Positions 44,958-54,586 are shown, counted from the first letter of the stretch. The stretch: 64,000 nucleotides of DNA from RHLJ01 sp963974345 (GCA_963974345.1 CAXBBW010000001.1:124001-188000); one strand, 5' to 3'. Numbers and translations: made by a program. The notes: a model not told the origin generated them from the sequence alone.

Positions 44958-47447
44958 ATGACGCATACATATAAAATTCAAGGAATGAGCTGCAATGGTT
45001 GTAAAAATCATGTACAGCAAGCACTCAGTAACGTTGTTGGAGTAAATGATGTTTCTGTTGATTTGGAGAAAGAAGAGGCAGAAATCGATATGAGTTTCCA
45101 TTTGAGTATTTCAATGTTTCAGGATGCTTTAAGAGAAGCTGGAGGACAGTATTCTATTCATTCCGTTGAAAATCACTCAAATCATGATCACTCCCAGCAA
45201 AAACACAAACATCCTAAGAAACAAGGTTCAGGCACGGGGAATTTTTACTGCCCAATGCAATGCGAAGGCGATAAAATGTATGATGAACCCAGTGACTGTC
45301 CAGTTTGTGGGATGGATTTAGTGGAAGAAGTAAGTATGAACTCCTCTACAGGTTCCACTCAATATACTTGCCCGATGCATCCTGAAGTTGTACAAGTTGA
45401 ACCTGGCTCTTGTCCTAAGTGCGGAATGGAACTTGTTCCTAAACAAGCCGATGTATCAGCTGAGGAAAAAAAATTTAAAGGACTTCTAAAAAAGTTCTGG
45501 ATTGCAGTAGCTTTCACTCTACCCATCTTTATCATTGCCATGAGTGATATGATTCCGGAGAACCCTCTATTTAAAGTGATGGATGTAAATTATTGGAATT
45601 GGATTCAATTCGGTCTTTCACTCCCTGTTGTATTTTATGCTACTTGGATGTTCTTTGAACGTGCTTGGCGTTCCATAATCACTTGGAACCTAAACATGTT
45701 TACACTCATTGGGATTGGAGCCGGTGTTGCGTGGATATTCAGTGTGTTTGCTTTATTATTTCCTGATTTCTTCCCAGATCAATTTAAAACTGATGCCGGA
45801 ACGGTTCATTTATATTTTGAATCTGCTACGGTAATTTTAACGCTTGTATTACTAGGACAAGTACTTGAAGCTCGGGCTCACTCAGAAACCAACACTGCGG
45901 TTAAAGAGTTAATGAAATTAGCCCCAAATAAAGCTATTCGTTTGAATGAAGATGGTTCGGAAGAAGAAATTCATATGGATGAAATCCAGAAAGATGATCA
46001 CCTAAAAGTAAAACCCGGTGAGAAAATCCCTGTGGATGGAACTATTATTGAAGGTGAAAGCTCTGTTGATGAATCTATGATTACAGGAGAGCCAGTTCCT
46101 GTTGAGAAATCAAAAAATGATTCCGTGAGTTCAGGAACCATTAATGGGAATAGTAGTTTTGTTATGAAGGCTGAGAAAGTCGGAGATGAAACTCTCCTTT
46201 CTCAGATTGTAGATATGGTTAACAAGGCAAGTCGAAGCCGCGCTCCTATTCAAAATCTTGCAGATAAAATCTCCAGTTACTTTGTACCTGCTGTTATTGC
46301 AATATCTACCATAACCTATGGAGTTTGGTTTTTTTGGGGACCTGAACCTGCTCAAGTTTATGCATTAGTAAATGCCATTGCAGTGTTAATTATAGCTTGC
46401 CCATGCGCCCTAGGACTCGCAACACCCATGTCAGTAATGGTTGGAGTTGGTAAAGGAGCTCAGAATGGAATTTTAATCAAAAATGCAGAAGCTTTAGAAG
46501 GCTTTAGCAAAATTGATACACTCATCATTGATAAAACTGGAACCATCACCGAAGGAAAGCCATCTGTTGAAAACATAATAACGCTGGAAGGATTTAATGA
46601 GAAAGCGGTACTTCAATTTATAACCTCATTGAATAATGAAAGTGAACATCCCCTTGCTCAAGCAATGGTTTCATATGGAAAAGACAAAGAAACAGAGCTT
46701 CTTAAAGTTTCTGATTTTAAATCAATAACCGGAAAAGGAGTACAAGGAAATATCGATGGAAAAGAGATTAAACTTGGTAACCAGAAGCTAGTTGAAGGAG
46801 CAAAAGAAGAAGCTTCAAAATATCTAAAATCTGGTAAAACCGTTTCTTGGTTATCAATTGATGATAAGGTTGCTGGATTTGTTGTGATTTCAGATGCAAT
46901 TAAAGAATCGAGCAAAAAAGCTATCAAAGAGCTTCAAGAAATAGGAATTGAAGTAATTATGCTAACGGGAGACAATCCACAAACAGCAAAAGCAGTTGCA
47001 GACGAAGTAGGATTGGATTCTTTTAAAGCCGAATGTATGCCTAAAGATAAAATAGATGAAGTAGAGCGTCTTCAAAAGGAAGGTAGAAAAGTAGCAGTAG
47101 CCGGAGACGGAACTAATGATGCCCCCGCCCTTGCTCAATCTGATATTGGAATCGCGATGGGAACCGGAACCGATGTAGCGATAGAAAGTGCCTCGATTAC
47201 CTTAGTAAAAGGCGATTTACATGGAATTGTAAAAGCATATCATTTAAGTGACGAAGTGTTGAAGAACATCAAACAAAACCTGTTTTTTGCACTCATTTAT
47301 AACACCGTTGGAATTCCTATTGCTGCAGGAATTCTTTTCCCAATCTTTGGAATCTTACTTTCTCCAATGATTGCTGCACTGGCCATGAGTTTTAGTTCAG
47401 TTTCTGTAATTGGAAATTCGTTGAGATTAAAAACATCTGAAATTTAA
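44958..47447 (+). CDS. copA: Copper-exporting P1B-type ATPase CopA
   Basis: 829 residues from the ATG at 44958 (a TTG eight codons earlier is disfavoured because MTHTYKIQGMSC is the natural start). HMA domain with M-S-C-x-x-C (Cys12, Cys15), a His-rich linker, two heavy-metal-binding (YHS-like) domains around CPMQC and YTCPMHPE (each ending PxCGMxLV), then eight membrane segments. Signatures: TGE phosphatase loop (ITGEPVP), CPC metal site (481-483), DKTGT with D525, HP locus SEHP, and GDGxNDAP. Expected to pump Cu(I) into the periplasm. Belongs to the copper island with the HMA-AraC regulator. Confidence 0.95.
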   Translation: MTHTYKIQGMSCNGCKNHVQQALSNVVGVNDVSVDLEKEEAEIDMSFHLSISMFQDALREAGGQYSIHSVENHSNHDHSQQKHKHPKKQGSGTGNFYCPMQCEGDKMYDEPSDCPVCGMDLVEEVSMNSSTGSTQYTCPMHPEVVQVEPGSCPKCGMELVPKQADVSAEEKKFKGLLKKFWIAVAFTLPIFIIAMSDMIPENPLFKVMDVNYWNWIQFGLSLPVVFYATWMFFERAWRSIITWNLNMFTLIGIGAGVAWIFSVFALLFPDFFPDQFKTDAGTVHLYFESATVILTLVLLGQVLEARAHSETNTAVKELMKLAPNKAIRLNEDGSEEEIHMDEIQKDDHLKVKPGEKIPVDGTIIEGESSVDESMITGEPVPVEKSKNDSVSSGTINGNSSFVMKAEKVGDETLLSQIVDMVNKASRSRAPIQNLADKISSYFVPAVIAISTITYGVWFFWGPEPAQVYALVNAIAVLIIACPCALGLATPMSVMVGVGKGAQNGILIKNAEALEGFSKIDTLIIDKTGTITEGKPSVENIITLEGFNEKAVLQFITSLNNESEHPLAQAMVSYGKDKETELLKVSDFKSITGKGVQGNIDGKEIKLGNQKLVEGAKEEASKYLKSGKTVSWLSIDDKVAGFVVISDAIKESSKKAIKELQEIGIEVIMLTGDNPQTAKAVADEVGLDSFKAECMPKDKIDEVERLQKEGRKVAVAGDGTNDAPALAQSDIGIAMGTGTDVAIESASITLVKGDLHGIVKAYHLSDEVLKNIKQNLFFALIYNTVGIPIAAGILFPIFGILLSPMIAALAMSFSSVSVIGNSLRLKTSEI

Positions 47448-47491
47448 CAATGAAACGTTATCGTTAGAAAAAAACTTTCACTATCATCTGA

Positions 47492-47971
47492 ATGATGAAC
47501 TTTAAAAATACATATCAATCTGTATCTGCTTTTTTAGTCCTGATTCTTTTCTTAGGAATAGCGATACCCGTCTTTGTAGCAACAGGGATGATGGAGCATT
47601 GTTCTTCGATGATGGAAATGCCTGTATCTTCTAAACACGATCATCATGAAATGATGATGGCAGAACATATGACTGAATCTAAAGATTGTTGTATGGATTC
47701 TGGAATGAAGCAACCTCATCCGGCACCTACATCAAGTTCGAGTATTGGTTCTTGTGATATTTTGATAGATTGTAATTGTGATGTATCAGTTATTGCAGCA
47801 AAAAATGAAGCTTTTATTACTCAGAAAACAAAAGTCCCTTCGTTTTTTACAAAAGAATTAATAGAAGAACTTACTTTTGATCTCTCTGATCATATTCCTC
47901 CTCCTTTAATTTATTCCAGTTCTTATTCTCCTCCGCTTCTCTTTCTTACTAATGAGTCTTTGCTGATTTAG
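47492..47971 (+). CDS. Small exported Met/His/Cys-rich protein of the copper island
   Basis: 159 residues. N-terminal hydrophobic signal (about 8-30) then MMEHCSSMMEMPV, KHDHHEMMMAEHM and DCCMDSGMK, a stretch with many candidate copper ligands, followed by CDILIDCNCD. The C-terminal half is ordinary. No family recognised. Its position between copA and the multicopper oxidase suggests copper binding or sequestration in the periplasm. This is inferred from composition and context. Confidence 0.65.
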   Translation: MMNFKNTYQSVSAFLVLILFLGIAIPVFVATGMMEHCSSMMEMPVSSKHDHHEMMMAEHMTESKDCCMDSGMKQPHPAPTSSSSIGSCDILIDCNCDVSVIAAKNEAFITQKTKVPSFFTKELIEELTFDLSDHIPPPLIYSSSYSPPLLFLTNESLLI

Positions 47972-48065
47972 AAAACTCTACTCTAGAATTGATCAATTCT
48001 GATCTCTTATAAAAAGACTGTTATACAGTCATTCTCAATAATTATTCTAAATCTACGCAAATACT

Positions 48066-50414
48066 ATGAAATCAGCTTTCATATTCATTTCATTTTTCTT
48101 GATAAACCAATCAATTTATGCTCAGGAACTAGTTCCAAAAGATAAAGGAGATAGCCTCATTTATCACCTAACTATAGATTACAATGAGGTAAATATTACT
48201 GGAAAGGATGTTGCAGCAATGACCATTAACGGAGAAATACCAGGTCCTATTCTTCGTTTTAAAGAAGGAAAACATGCTGTAATTAAGGTTACAAATAAAA
48301 TGGATGTTGAGACTTCCGTACACTGGCATGGACTACTTCTACCAAATTATATGGATGGTGTTCCTTATTTGACAACTCCACCTATTGGTCCTGGAAATAC
48401 ACTTACCTATGATTTCCCACTTATACATTCAGGGACTTATTGGTTTCACTCGCATACTGGTTTACAGGAGCAAAGAGGTGTTTATGGCAGCATCATAATC
48501 GAACCAAAAGAGAAAACATTGGATTATGATCACGATTTAATTCTTTTACTCTCTGATTGGACAAATGATAATCCAAATAATGTATTGAAGAACCTTAAAA
48601 GACATAATGATTGGTATTCTGTAAAAATAGGAAGTGCGCCATCTCTTCTTAATTCTCTTAAAAGTGGAACACTTAAATCGCAGCTAAAACTTTGGAGTAT
48701 GAAAATGCCTGGAATGCATATTTCAGACATTCCATATGATGCTTTTTTAATAAATGGTAAAGAGGAGCAAATATACGATCAATTTAACCCTGGTGATAAA
48801 GTTCGTCTTCGAGTAATTAATGCAGGAGCATCATCCTATTTCTGGTTAGCTTTAGGTGGGGGACATTTAAATATTGTATCAGCAGATGGTAATGATATAC
48901 AGCCAGTTCATGTCCCAAAAGTGCTTATTGGACTTGCAGAGACCTATGATTTTATTGTAGAAATAAAAGAAGGCAAAAGTCTTGAGTTCAGAGCAACTGC
49001 TCAAGATGTAACAGGTTCAGCTTCAGCTTATTTAGGAACTGGAGAAAAAGTATTTGCTATAGATATCCCTTTTCCTAATTACCAAGAGCTAGGCGCTCAA
49101 ATGGCGCAAATGCACGGTGATGAAGATCACAACATGTCACTAGAAGCTAATGAAACTGGAGTAATGACAAAAATGGATCACTCAGCAATGCAAATAGATG
49201 AAATGGATCATCGTATGATGAATCATCAGGAAGGGTTGGAATCTGGTGAACATGAAATGAATCATGAACAGCATATGCAAGAAGGAATGCATCAGGAAGA
49301 AAAAGAAGAAAGTGAACACGCTGGACATGAAATGAATTCTAATGAAGAAAGTTCAGGCACCACATTGGATATGCGACATTCCCTACATGAAATGAACAAC
49401 GACCCCACCGCCCCAATGATGATGTGGAATTCGGGATTTAGCAACTCGATTTTAAAGTCACAAGAAAAAACAACAATTCATTCAAGTGATTCATTAAGAA
49501 GTCTAACGTTTAATCTCACTGGAAATATGTGGCGTTATACATGGAGTATCAATGGGAAAACACTTTCTGCTTCGGATAAAATCAAAATAAAAAAAGGTGA
49601 AGTCGTAAGAATCACGTTAAATAATACTACCATGATGCACCACCCAATGCATCTTCATGGACATTTCTTTAGAGTATTAAACGGACAAGGTGAATATGCA
49701 CCTCTCAAGCATACAGTAGATGTTCCTCCTATGAGCCGAGTAACTATTGAGTTTGAAGCTAATGAAGAAAAAGATTGGTTTTTCCATTGCCACATACTTT
49801 ATCACATGAAAACAGGAATGGCACGAGTTGTTAGTTATGAAGGTAGTGAAAGAGATTCAAGATTAGCTCCTTTTCCTTATGCTATGATTAATAAAATGGA
49901 TAAAAAATGGTATACCTGGGGGACTTTTGAAGGCTCAAGTCAGTTCGGTAGTTTTTCTTTAATTCATACAAACACCAACAATCAAATCAATCTAATGGCT
50001 AAATATGGTTGGAACAAAAAATATGAGTTTACATTCGATTATGAGCGATTTACTGGAGAGTACTTTAGAATTTATGGAGGTTTGAAATCAGAAAACGAAC
50101 TAAAAAATTCAGTTGATAAGCATGATTTAGTTGGTCGACTAGGAATGCGATATCTGCTATGGTATATACTTGATACAGATATTAGTTTAGATCATAAACT
50201 CCGACCTGAAATTGGGCTTAACACGCATATTCCAATTACTCAAAGATTAATGTTTACAGGGCATCTTGAAGGAAAAATTCATTTAGATTCTATTAATGAT
50301 TTTGAAGTTATTTTTATAAGCGGTTTCGAATATTTAATGAACAAGAATCTCTCATTAATCGGTAGTTATGATAATCGATTTGGATTAGGTGGAGGATTTA
50401 GCTGGAAATTTTAA
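48066..50414 (+). CDS. Multicopper oxidase with C-terminal CopB-like outer-membrane segment
   Basis: 782 residues with a signal peptide (cleaved after SIYAQ). The first 600 residues are a three-domain multicopper oxidase: HWHGLLLP near 93, HSHTGLQ near 137, HPMHLHGHFF near 526 and HCHILYHMKTGM near 575 supply T1, T2 and T3 ligands. Between about 345 and 450 lies a Met/His-rich insertion (MAQMHGDEDH, MDHRMMNHQ, HEQHMQEGMHQ) of the kind used by CueO/CopA oxidases. After about 615 comes a beta-rich tail of some 165 residues (FGSFSLIHTN, FDYERFTGEYFRIYGGL, ending FSWKF) resembling the CopB outer-membrane barrel. Fused CopA-CopB is unusual. Expected to oxidise Cu(I) in the periplasm. Confidence 0.85.
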   Translation: MKSAFIFISFFLINQSIYAQELVPKDKGDSLIYHLTIDYNEVNITGKDVAAMTINGEIPGPILRFKEGKHAVIKVTNKMDVETSVHWHGLLLPNYMDGVPYLTTPPIGPGNTLTYDFPLIHSGTYWFHSHTGLQEQRGVYGSIIIEPKEKTLDYDHDLILLLSDWTNDNPNNVLKNLKRHNDWYSVKIGSAPSLLNSLKSGTLKSQLKLWSMKMPGMHISDIPYDAFLINGKEEQIYDQFNPGDKVRLRVINAGASSYFWLALGGGHLNIVSADGNDIQPVHVPKVLIGLAETYDFIVEIKEGKSLEFRATAQDVTGSASAYLGTGEKVFAIDIPFPNYQELGAQMAQMHGDEDHNMSLEANETGVMTKMDHSAMQIDEMDHRMMNHQEGLESGEHEMNHEQHMQEGMHQEEKEESEHAGHEMNSNEESSGTTLDMRHSLHEMNNDPTAPMMMWNSGFSNSILKSQEKTTIHSSDSLRSLTFNLTGNMWRYTWSINGKTLSASDKIKIKKGEVVRITLNNTTMMHHPMHLHGHFFRVLNGQGEYAPLKHTVDVPPMSRVTIEFEANEEKDWFFHCHILYHMKTGMARVVSYEGSERDSRLAPFPYAMINKMDKKWYTWGTFEGSSQFGSFSLIHTNTNNQINLMAKYGWNKKYEFTFDYERFTGEYFRIYGGLKSENELKNSVDKHDLVGRLGMRYLLWYILDTDISLDHKLRPEIGLNTHIPITQRLMFTGHLEGKIHLDSINDFEVIFISGFEYLMNKNLSLIGSYDNRFGLGGGFSWKF

Positions 50415-50469
50415 AAACAACTTGTTATAACATTTATGGAATATTCACAATTGTTAGTTACAATGAGCT

Positions 50470-50571
50470 ATGACCACTAAGCAAAAAATCCTTCGATTAA
50501 TTGGCGTATGCATTTTGTGTACAGCACTCATTACTGGAATTGTATTACTGGTTCAATATTTCACAACCTAA
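50470..50571 (+). CDS. 33-residue single-span membrane protein
   Basis: A short ORF, ATG at 50470 to stop at 50571. The product starts MTTKQKILRL and has one hydrophobic segment (11-28) with two cysteines. It falls between the oxidase and the DUF2892 gene with small gaps. It could be a small component of the copper system. Support is position, clean start and composition only. Confidence 0.4.
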   Translation: MTTKQKILRLIGVCILCTALITGIVLLVQYFTT

Positions 50572-50581
50572 CCACACTATT

Positions 50582-50794
50582 ATGAAAAAGAATATGGGCT
50601 CCGCTGACCGAATTATTAGAGTATTCATTGCTTTGGTAATTGCCACTTTGTATTTCATGGAAATTATTTCCGGAACCGTAGCTATTGTACTGGGAGTATT
50701 AGCTGTTGTTTTCTTTTTAACAAGCTTAGTAAGCACTTGTCCGCTCTACATGCCGTTTGGACTTAGTACGTGCAAAACAGAAGAAGCTAATTAG
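50582..50794 (+). CDS. DUF2892-family small membrane protein
   Basis: 70 residues, start ATG at 50582, which lies 10 bases after the preceding small ORF. Two membrane segments (13-30, 33-50) and the family pattern MGSADRIIRVFIALV with CPLYMPFGLSTC near the C-terminus. DUF2892 proteins are often next to rhodanese or sulfur/metal genes. An upstream extension to 50501 exists but overlaps the small ORF. Confidence 0.85.
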   Translation: MKKNMGSADRIIRVFIALVIATLYFMEIISGTVAIVLGVLAVVFFLTSLVSTCPLYMPFGLSTCKTEEAN

Positions 50795-50811
50795 ATAAAT
50801 TTTCCTTTTTT

Positions 50812-50920
50812 CGTCATCCCGGACTTGATCAGGGATCTTACAAGGTTTTAAAAAGTACCTTTTTAGATTAGTTTGACTAAATCTTAATCTTAAGATTTTG
50901 AAACAAGTTCAGAATGACTT
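50812..50920. repeat. REP-like inverted pair, copy 3
   Basis: CGTCATCCCGGACTTGATC (50812-50830) followed by AGGGATCTTA; inverted partner TAAGATTTTGAAACAAGTTC ending near 50920 with AGAATGACTT. Placed between convergent genes. Related to 34180 and 44788. Confidence 0.75.
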
Positions 50921-50936
50921 TATGGTATAAATTCAA

Positions 50937-51596
50937 TCAAAACTTCCTAATCACATTTACGCCATCTCTAACAGGCAGAAGGACTTGCTCCACCCTTTCG
51001 TCATTTGCCACAAGTCGATTAAACTCCGCAATGGCTTCTGCCTTAGCATCTTCGGGATTTAAAACCGTTCCATCCCATAGCACATTATCTGCAATAATAA
51101 GTCCACCTGATTTTAACATTGGTAGAACTTTCTCAAAATAAAAAGAGTATCTAAGCTTATCTCCATCCAGATAAACTAAATCGAAATTTCCTTCAAGTTC
51201 ATCAATGGTTTCCTGTGCATTCCCTCTAATCATTTTGATTTTTGAACCCACTTTAGAACCATCAAAATGCTTTTGGGCTAAGTTTTGATAGCGAAGATTC
51301 ATTTCTAGTGTAATTACTTCACCGTATTCTGGTAAGGCTTCAGCCATCATTATGGCAGAATACCCTGTAAAAGTTCCGATTTCTAGAACCCGCTTTGCTC
51401 CTGATATCTTAATTAGCATTTTTAAAAGCTGACCGACAACCCTGCCACTAAGCATATCAATATAATCTAGCTCTTTATCACTAGATGTAATCAGATTTTT
51501 AATATCGTTTGATTCGGGCGTAGTATGCTCTTCCGAATATTGATCTATATTAGGATCTGTTATGGGAACGACCTGTTTACCTCTATGCTTCTTCAT
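50937..51596 (-). CDS. O-methyltransferase (caffeoyl-CoA/catechol family 3)
   Basis: 219 residues, SAM-binding Rossmann fold. VLEIGTFTGYSAIMMAEALP is motif I (near 69), DLVYLDGDKLRYSFYFEKVLPMLKSG around 128-155 holds the metal-binding D of this Mg-dependent family, and GGLIIADNVLWDGTV is the next element. Substrate is unlikely to be caffeoyl-CoA in this setting. It converges on the DUF2892 gene. Confidence 0.9.
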   Translation of the reverse strand: MKKHRGKQVVPITDPNIDQYSEEHTTPESNDIKNLITSSDKELDYIDMLSGRVVGQLLKMLIKISGAKRVLEIGTFTGYSAIMMAEALPEYGEVITLEMNLRYQNLAQKHFDGSKVGSKIKMIRGNAQETIDELEGNFDLVYLDGDKLRYSFYFEKVLPMLKSGGLIIADNVLWDGTVLNPEDAKAEAIAEFNRLVANDERVEQVLLPVRDGVNVIRKF

Positions 51597-51644
51597 GATT
51601 GTAAGATAAGATGTTAAGCACTATCATCACCAAAAAAAGTATTC

Positions 51645-52280
51645 ATGAACTTTATTCCTGCAAAAGAATCTAAATTTATACTCTGGTTTTTTGATTGGTA
51701 TACCCGTTTTTTAGTCTGGAGAAGATTTAAGAGCGCTTATATCAACCAAGAGTATTACCCCAATAAGGATTCGAAAACCGTCTATTTCATGAATCATAAC
51801 TATTGGTGGGATGGTTTACTACCTCTTTATTTGAATAGGAAATTCTTTAATCAAAAAGCTCGCGCCTTAATGGAGGACAATCAAATGAGGCAATACCCTT
51901 TCTTCTCTAAAATTGGAGCATTTTCTATCAACCTTGAGAATGTAAAGTCTTCGATTAAGTCCCTAAGATATGCCATAGAATCTATGACTAGAGATAACTC
52001 TTGCCTGTTTGTTTATCCTGAAGGAAAGTTGACACCTGTTTCAGATTCGAAACCTAAATTCAAAGAAGGACTCTCATGGATGTATCAAAAAATGGACGGT
52101 ATTGATTACGTTCCAGTAGCTCTCTATATCGATTATTCTAAAAGTAACAAACCCGATCTTTTTATCTCAATAGGTAAATCAGTTAAACCCAATAAGTCAT
52201 TAACTAAGAGTGAATTAACAAATATATTTGAATTAGAAATTCATGATTTATTATCCGCTTTAAAATCTAATAGTCAATAA
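51645..52280 (+). CDS. PlsC-type acyltransferase, CruD-like candidate
   Basis: 211 residues. Lysophospholipid acyltransferase-like motifs: NHNYWWDGL (NH-x4-D in variant form, near 50) and the later FVYPEGKLTP (EG motif near 126). No membrane segment beyond an amphipathic N-terminus. Its neighbours, a CrtC-like hydratase and a CruC-like glycosyltransferase, match the Chlorobaculum enzymes that make and acylate carotenoid glycosides, so it may transfer an acyl chain to the sugar. That reading is from context; a phospholipid role is the alternative. Confidence 0.8.
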   Translation: MNFIPAKESKFILWFFDWYTRFLVWRRFKSAYINQEYYPNKDSKTVYFMNHNYWWDGLLPLYLNRKFFNQKARALMEDNQMRQYPFFSKIGAFSINLENVKSSIKSLRYAIESMTRDNSCLFVYPEGKLTPVSDSKPKFKEGLSWMYQKMDGIDYVPVALYIDYSKSNKPDLFISIGKSVKPNKSLTKSELTNIFELEIHDLLSALKSNSQ

Positions 52281-52308
52281 CCAATCGCCACTTAACGCTA
52301 TTTATTCT

Positions 52309-53373
52309 CTACCATGTCCACTCATAGAACATCTTAGATTTTTGAACCCAATGAGGCTTTTCATTCATAAATCGTAATCGCATTCGAACCATCCACCAAT
52401 ATTTTTCATCGTAAATCTTTTCTGGTTCAATAAATTCTGAAATACCTGTTGAGGCTTGAGTTTTACCTTCCTGTATCATAACCACATCACTCAAATAGCG
52501 TTGGTAAAAAGGACCATTATCAATAGGCTTCCTTTGCTGTATAGCTACTTTCGAACTTCCAGAAAATAATTCAATCTTTCGAGCAACATTTAGACCAAAT
52601 AGGCTCTTTTCGTAAGCATCGAGTTTAATTGATGAGAACTTCTCCATAACCTTCTGTCCATCATTCGAAATAAGCCAAGCTTCATGTTGCTCATTCCCAT
52701 CTAGTCCATTCATTACATAATAGATCAATGTAGAATCTTTGAAATGAAATCGTCCCCAATACCAGTCTTTAAAACTGTCTTTCATAGGTTCATAACCGGT
52801 ATTATGGTCATGATAGCCTGCTCCGGTAAAGATAATATTTCGATCGTGTGCTTTTCCTTTCAACTTTATAGAGCCATTTACTTTTGCTTTAGGTTGAAGC
52901 AGATTCCAGAAATGCTTTTCTTTTTCTGATTGATCTTCAAGTAAACCCTCTGACAAAGCTTTAGAAGTGAATTTCAGATTAGCATTAAGTGAATGCCCAG
53001 ATTCAAGAGTTTGCACAAGTAATAACTCGTACCCAAGATTCCCATCAACTTTAGTTCTCTTAAAGAAATTACTCCCTATTGATCCCGTTTGTTCATCTTC
53101 ATCCCAATTAAATCTATTTTCGCCATATTCCAAGAAACTATAATACTCCGCCTTCCCCCGATTATATACAGAAATACTAATTGCAGGAAACTTACTAGGC
53201 ATTCCATTTTCTGAGTGAATATATTTAGGAGAAAAAGGGTTTCCTTGATAGAAAATAACAACAAATCCCCATTCATTATCTGCGCTTAACGCATCAAAAT
53301 ACCACCATTCATACCCTTTTGATGGTTTGTTGGGATCAATTTGCTCGTCATTTAGTTTAGTTGAAATGTTCAT
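52309..53373 (-). CDS. CrtC-like carotenoid 1,2-hydratase
   Basis: 354 residues from the ATG at 53373. Motifs GYEWWYFDALS near 21 and GAGYHDHNTGYEPM near 190 with WYWGRFHF match the hydroxyneurosporene synthase/CrtC lipocalin-like family. CrtC hydrates the psi end group of carotenoids, creating the tertiary hydroxyl that CruC-type enzymes glycosylate. No signal peptide, and no membrane segment, is seen. It is divergent from the neighbouring glycosyltransferase by 61 bases, and convergent with the acyltransferase. Confidence 0.85.
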   Translation of the reverse strand: MNISTKLNDEQIDPNKPSKGYEWWYFDALSADNEWGFVVIFYQGNPFSPKYIHSENGMPSKFPAISISVYNRGKAEYYSFLEYGENRFNWDEDEQTGSIGSNFFKRTKVDGNLGYELLLVQTLESGHSLNANLKFTSKALSEGLLEDQSEKEKHFWNLLQPKAKVNGSIKLKGKAHDRNIIFTGAGYHDHNTGYEPMKDSFKDWYWGRFHFKDSTLIYYVMNGLDGNEQHEAWLISNDGQKVMEKFSSIKLDAYEKSLFGLNVARKIELFSGSSKVAIQQRKPIDNGPFYQRYLSDVVMIQEGKTQASTGISEFIEPEKIYDEKYWWMVRMRLRFMNEKPHWVQKSKMFYEWTW

Positions 53374-53434
53374 ACACAAATAAACGGTTACTTAACGTGT
53401 CCGTCAACCATTGGATTAGTACCTTTCGTTCATT

Positions 53435-54586
53435 ATGATTTACTTCCTGTACTTCGCTTTACTTTACTTATTCATTACTTCAGCTGTGCTGATAAGGAAT
53501 TGGTTTGAGTTTAAGGGATTGATCGATACTTCCCCAAGTACAGATACAATTCAACCATTTGTAAGTATTTGTATTCCTGCTAGAAATGAGGAAACAGTAA
53601 TTGAACGATGTGTAACCAGCGCATTAAAACAAGATTACCCTAACTTTGAAGTATTAGTACTTGATGACAACTCAACAGATAAAACAACTGAAATTCTAAG
53701 CCAGCTTTCTGGTATCATAGCGAATTTAAAACATCTTAAAGGTGCTCCTAAGCCCGATGATTGGTTAGGGAAACCTTGGGCTTGTCATCAGCTTTCAGAA
53801 GCTGCTAAAGGCAAGGTACTAGTTTTTATTGACGCAGATGTCTGGCTAGATCCAGAGACATTAATTAAAACGGTTGCAATTCTTAAAGAACAAGACGCAG
53901 TAACAATTTGGCCTCAGCAGAAATTGGAAACTTTCTGGGAAAATACGATTGTGCCTCTAGTCTATTTTGCATTGTTTACTTTACTTCCTTCAAAGTATGT
54001 TGAGCGCTCTCCTCGATGGATGCCCTCGCTCTTCGATTCTTTTTTTAGACCAAGATTTGTAAGTGCTTGTGGCCAGTTTTTTGCATTTAATAAATCTACT
54101 TATCAAACAATAGATGGACATAGAAGCGTAAAGGATCGAGTTGTTGAAGATGTTGAATTAGCTAAGAATTTAAAGTCTCATAATTTCAAGCTTCAAATGT
54201 TCCATGGTATTAATTCTGTCTATTGCAGAATGTATTCAAGTCATTCCCAAATCTGGAATGGGTTTAAAAAAAATTTTCTAGCTGGATTTGGGAATATATT
54301 CGAGTTCGTATTTATGGGAATAGTTCATTTCTTTGTCTTTTTATTCCCTTTATATACGTTAATTCAAAGTTTAATTTCCCAACAAATCCAATTAATAATA
54401 CTTTCGGTAATAACAATATTAATAGTCTACTTTCAAAGGATTGCTCTTTCAATTCGATTCAAATGGAACATCTGGTTTACTTTTCTTCACCCAATATCTG
54501 TGCTTTGGTTTCAGATTCTCGCTCTTGTTTCTTTAAAAAATAAGCTTATTGGAATTAAGAATTCTTGGAAGGGAAGAGAAGTCTAA
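53435..54586 (+). CDS. GT2 glycosyltransferase, CruC-like candidate
   Basis: 383 residues: N-terminal anchor (1-20), GT-A domain with CIPARNEE near 49, DDNSTDKT near 80 and the D-x-D motif FIDADVW near 131, then ACGQFFAF and an E-D pair in VVEDVELAK, and three or four C-terminal membrane segments (290-370). This resembles the CruC-type carotenoid glucosyltransferase. The 3-prime end overlaps a frame of the Xer gene only if an upstream start is used. Confidence 0.8.
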   Translation: MIYFLYFALLYLFITSAVLIRNWFEFKGLIDTSPSTDTIQPFVSICIPARNEETVIERCVTSALKQDYPNFEVLVLDDNSTDKTTEILSQLSGIIANLKHLKGAPKPDDWLGKPWACHQLSEAAKGKVLVFIDADVWLDPETLIKTVAILKEQDAVTIWPQQKLETFWENTIVPLVYFALFTLLPSKYVERSPRWMPSLFDSFFRPRFVSACGQFFAFNKSTYQTIDGHRSVKDRVVEDVELAKNLKSHNFKLQMFHGINSVYCRMYSSHSQIWNGFKKNFLAGFGNIFEFVFMGIVHFFVFLFPLYTLIQSLISQQIQLIILSVITILIVYFQRIALSIRFKWNIWFTFLHPISVLWFQILALVSLKNKLIGIKNSWKGREV

